A stretch of DNA of 6,581 bases from Bacillota bacterium (GTDB lineage Bacteria; Bacillota_E; Sulfobacillia; Sulfobacillales; Sulfobacillaceae), in contig JAKAAL010000242.1 in assembly GCA_021802375.1 (NCBI GenBank), positions 1 to 6,581 on the forward strand, read 5' to 3'. Every line of letters begins with the position of its first letter. Position 1 is the first letter of the stretch. Below the pieces are notes generated by a model. It saw only the letters and a list, made by a program, of their open reading frames with translations, ran no database searches and was not told the origin of the DNA. The position numbers and the translations under genes were made by a program. Of this stretch, positions 5,449-6,581 are shown piece by piece.

Positions 5449-5476
5449 TTGTCGGTCTAATGTACTCAGATATTAT
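5449..5476 (+). promoter_or_regulatory. candidate sigma-70-type promoter of the OLD ATPase gene
   Basis: TTGTCG (5449-5454) and TATTAT (5471-5476) are separated by 16 bases and resemble -35 and -10 boxes. Transcription would begin near 5483, giving a leader of about 30 bases that still includes the AAAGGGA site before the ATG at 5514. Confidence 0.35.
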
Positions 5477-5513
5477 TATTGCTCATGTGCTGAATGAAAG
5501 GGACAAAAGCGAA

Positions 5514-6581
5514 ATGAAGGTTGTAGCTGTAGAGCTAGAAAACTTTAGGTCAATCCGGCAAGGAAAGATTCAGCTCAGAGAATTTACCGCCGTGGTAGGC
5601 CAGAACAACTCAGGAAAAAGTACCGTATTGCGGGCGTTGAACGCCTTTTTCAATCTTGATTCAGAGCGCAGCTTTTTTCTAAACGGGCAACACCAACACG
5701 AGGATATTAACACGTCAAGACCCACAATCACGGTTACGTTCGAGGACACAGGGGGACAAGCTACAAGGCTCGAAATGAAATATTTGCCGAGCAATGAGGA
5801 TTTCAGATACCGCATCTATAACCCTGTCACTCGGCGGTTCGACAGGATCGACGAGAATCGATTTCGTGATATAGTTTCCAAAGTAAAATACGTATACATT
5901 CCTGCCATACGTAACTATAAAGACGCGGATTGGGGAGACGATTCTGTCTTTCGCCAGCTTATGAATCAGCGGATCGACGATGGGCGCGTTTATCGCATCA
6001 ACGATAGGATTTCCGATATAGTAAGCATTTTGCGCCAACGTATTTTGGGAAGAGTCTCAAGGGATATACAATCCAACTACCCCGGGGGGGCAAACGTAGC
6101 ACTCGAAGTTGACTTCCCTGAAGGCCTTGACTACAAGTTTTTACTCAGAGATTTGCAACTCACAGTCAGAGAAAACGGGAAAAGTTTTACACTTCCACAA
6201 CTGGGTTCAGGCGTACAAAGTATGGTTGTGCTCGCCCTATACAGATCCTTGTTCCAAGAGTCGGATGTTCATTATATTTTCGGACTAGAAGAACCAGAAC
6301 TAAGTCTGCACCCCCATATGCAACGATTGCTGTCACAAAGTTTACGCGAGCCGCTCGGCGGGTCATCAAGTCAAACCATCATCTCGACTCATTCACCCTA
6401 TATGATCGACCCGTTCAACCACGACCAAATTGCCATAGCAAGAAAAATTGAGGGAACGACCGTTCCAACATCCACGCTTTCCCAAGTTTCGGATGACTTC
6501 GGGACAGCGTATGGAGTTGACTTGAGTAGCGTTGAAAGGTTCTTTCGTATTAGGAACAGCGATTTATTCTTTTCCTCGGCT
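5514..6581 (+). CDS. OLD-family ATPase (RecF/SMC-like), 3' end outside the window
   Basis: The 356 visible residues form an ABC-type ATPase of the OLD (overcoming lysogenisation defect) family. The start is typical (VELENFRSI), with Walker A at 29-37 (GQNNSGKST), a signature-like segment at 229-236 (QLGSGVQS), Walker B at 253-262 (HYIFGLEEPE), a D-loop-like SLHP at 264-267 and the H-loop ISTHSPYM at 290-297. OLD proteins usually continue into a TOPRIM nuclease domain starting soon after a phrase like FRIRNSDLFF, which is exactly where the window ends (residues 344-353). The family includes P2 Old and the Gabija nuclease GajA, both anti-phage. Here the nuclease half and any UvrD-like partner gene cannot be seen. 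The ATG at 5514 follows AAAGGGA (5497-5503). An in-frame ATG at 5460 has no ribosome binding site and lies upstream of the likely transcription start. Confidence 0.88.
   Translation, partial: MKVVAVELENFRSIRQGKIQLREFTAVVGQNNSGKSTVLRALNAFFNLDSERSFFLNGQHQHEDINTSRPTITVTFEDTGGQATRLEMKYLPSNEDFRYRIYNPVTRRFDRIDENRFRDIVSKVKYVYIPAIRNYKDADWGDDSVFRQLMNQRIDDGRVYRINDRISDIVSILRQRILGRVSRDIQSNYPGGANVALEVDFPEGLDYKFLLRDLQLTVRENGKSFTLPQLGSGVQSMVVLALYRSLFQESDVHYIFGLEEPELSLHPHMQRLLSQSLREPLGGSSSQTIISTHSPYMIDPFNHDQIAIARKIEGTTVPTSTLSQVSDDFGTAYGVDLSSVERFFRIRNSDLFFSSA

Noticed and set aside
5460..5513. Longer start of the OLD ATPase at the ATG of 5460
   Set aside because: No ribosome binding site precedes it, it lies upstream of the likely transcription start, and the family N-terminus begins at 5514.
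5570..6369. Minus-strand ORFs inside the OLD ATPase gene
   Set aside because: The plus strand has a continuous frame with all ATPase motifs, so these are shadows.
5514..6581. Naming the OLD gene gajA
   Set aside because: The visible part is shared by all OLD-family proteins; without the TOPRIM half and a gajB-type neighbour the name is not justified.
1..6581. CRISPR arrays, tRNA or rRNA genes
   Set aside because: No regularly spaced repeats, tRNA-like cloverleaf or rRNA signature sequence was seen on either strand by eye.

Overview
This is a stretch of accessory bacterial DNA. It holds transposon debris (about 1-3100) next to a group of genes that look like genome-defence or conflict genes (about 1441-1920 and 3281-6581). 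The host cannot be named from the sequence. Strong purine-rich ribosome binding sites (AAAGGAGGT before 2132, GGGGAG before 4972), several GTG starts and a mixed base composition (GC-rich IS genes, more AT-rich genes after about 3100) show a bacterium with a patchwork island. No rRNA, tRNA or CRISPR was seen.

Layout. At 1-57 there is only a flank, perhaps the end of an interrupted gene. About 59-1431 is an IS3-family element with orfA and orfB, an intact DD(35)E triad and a likely -1 frameshift site. At 1441-1920 lies a Schlafen-type AlbA_2 domain protein wedged between the IS3 element and the next IS; its 5' end may have been lost. About 2011-2560 is the left part of an IS256-family element. 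Its transposase is cut off before the catalytic region, and its start codon lies in a perfect 12-bp inverted repeat. At about 2560 it is fused, tail to tail, to the N-terminal part of a second transposase of the DUF772 (IS5/IS1182-like) type on the minus strand, which also carries a frameshift. About 3000-3280 is non-coding and holds an inverted repeat and a terminator-like hairpin.

The right half has an unrecognised basic small protein (3281-3607, plus). It converges, with a 9-base gap, on a 451-residue protein (3617-4972, minus) whose C-terminal part looks like a HEPN domain with an R-x4-H motif. Behind that gene's start is a weak small ORF (5037-5321, minus). Divergent from these is the start of an OLD-family (RecF/SMC-like) ATPase (5514 to the window edge). 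Its ATPase motifs are complete, and the window ends just where a TOPRIM nuclease domain would be expected.

Working together: the IS genes serve only transposition, and two of the three are dead. The AlbA_2 protein, the HEPN-like protein and the OLD ATPase all belong to families repeatedly found in anti-phage or other conflict loci, so a defence island is a reasonable inference. The divergent pair of HEPN-like protein and OLD ATPase is the best candidate for an undescribed system. Nothing in the window proves that they act together.
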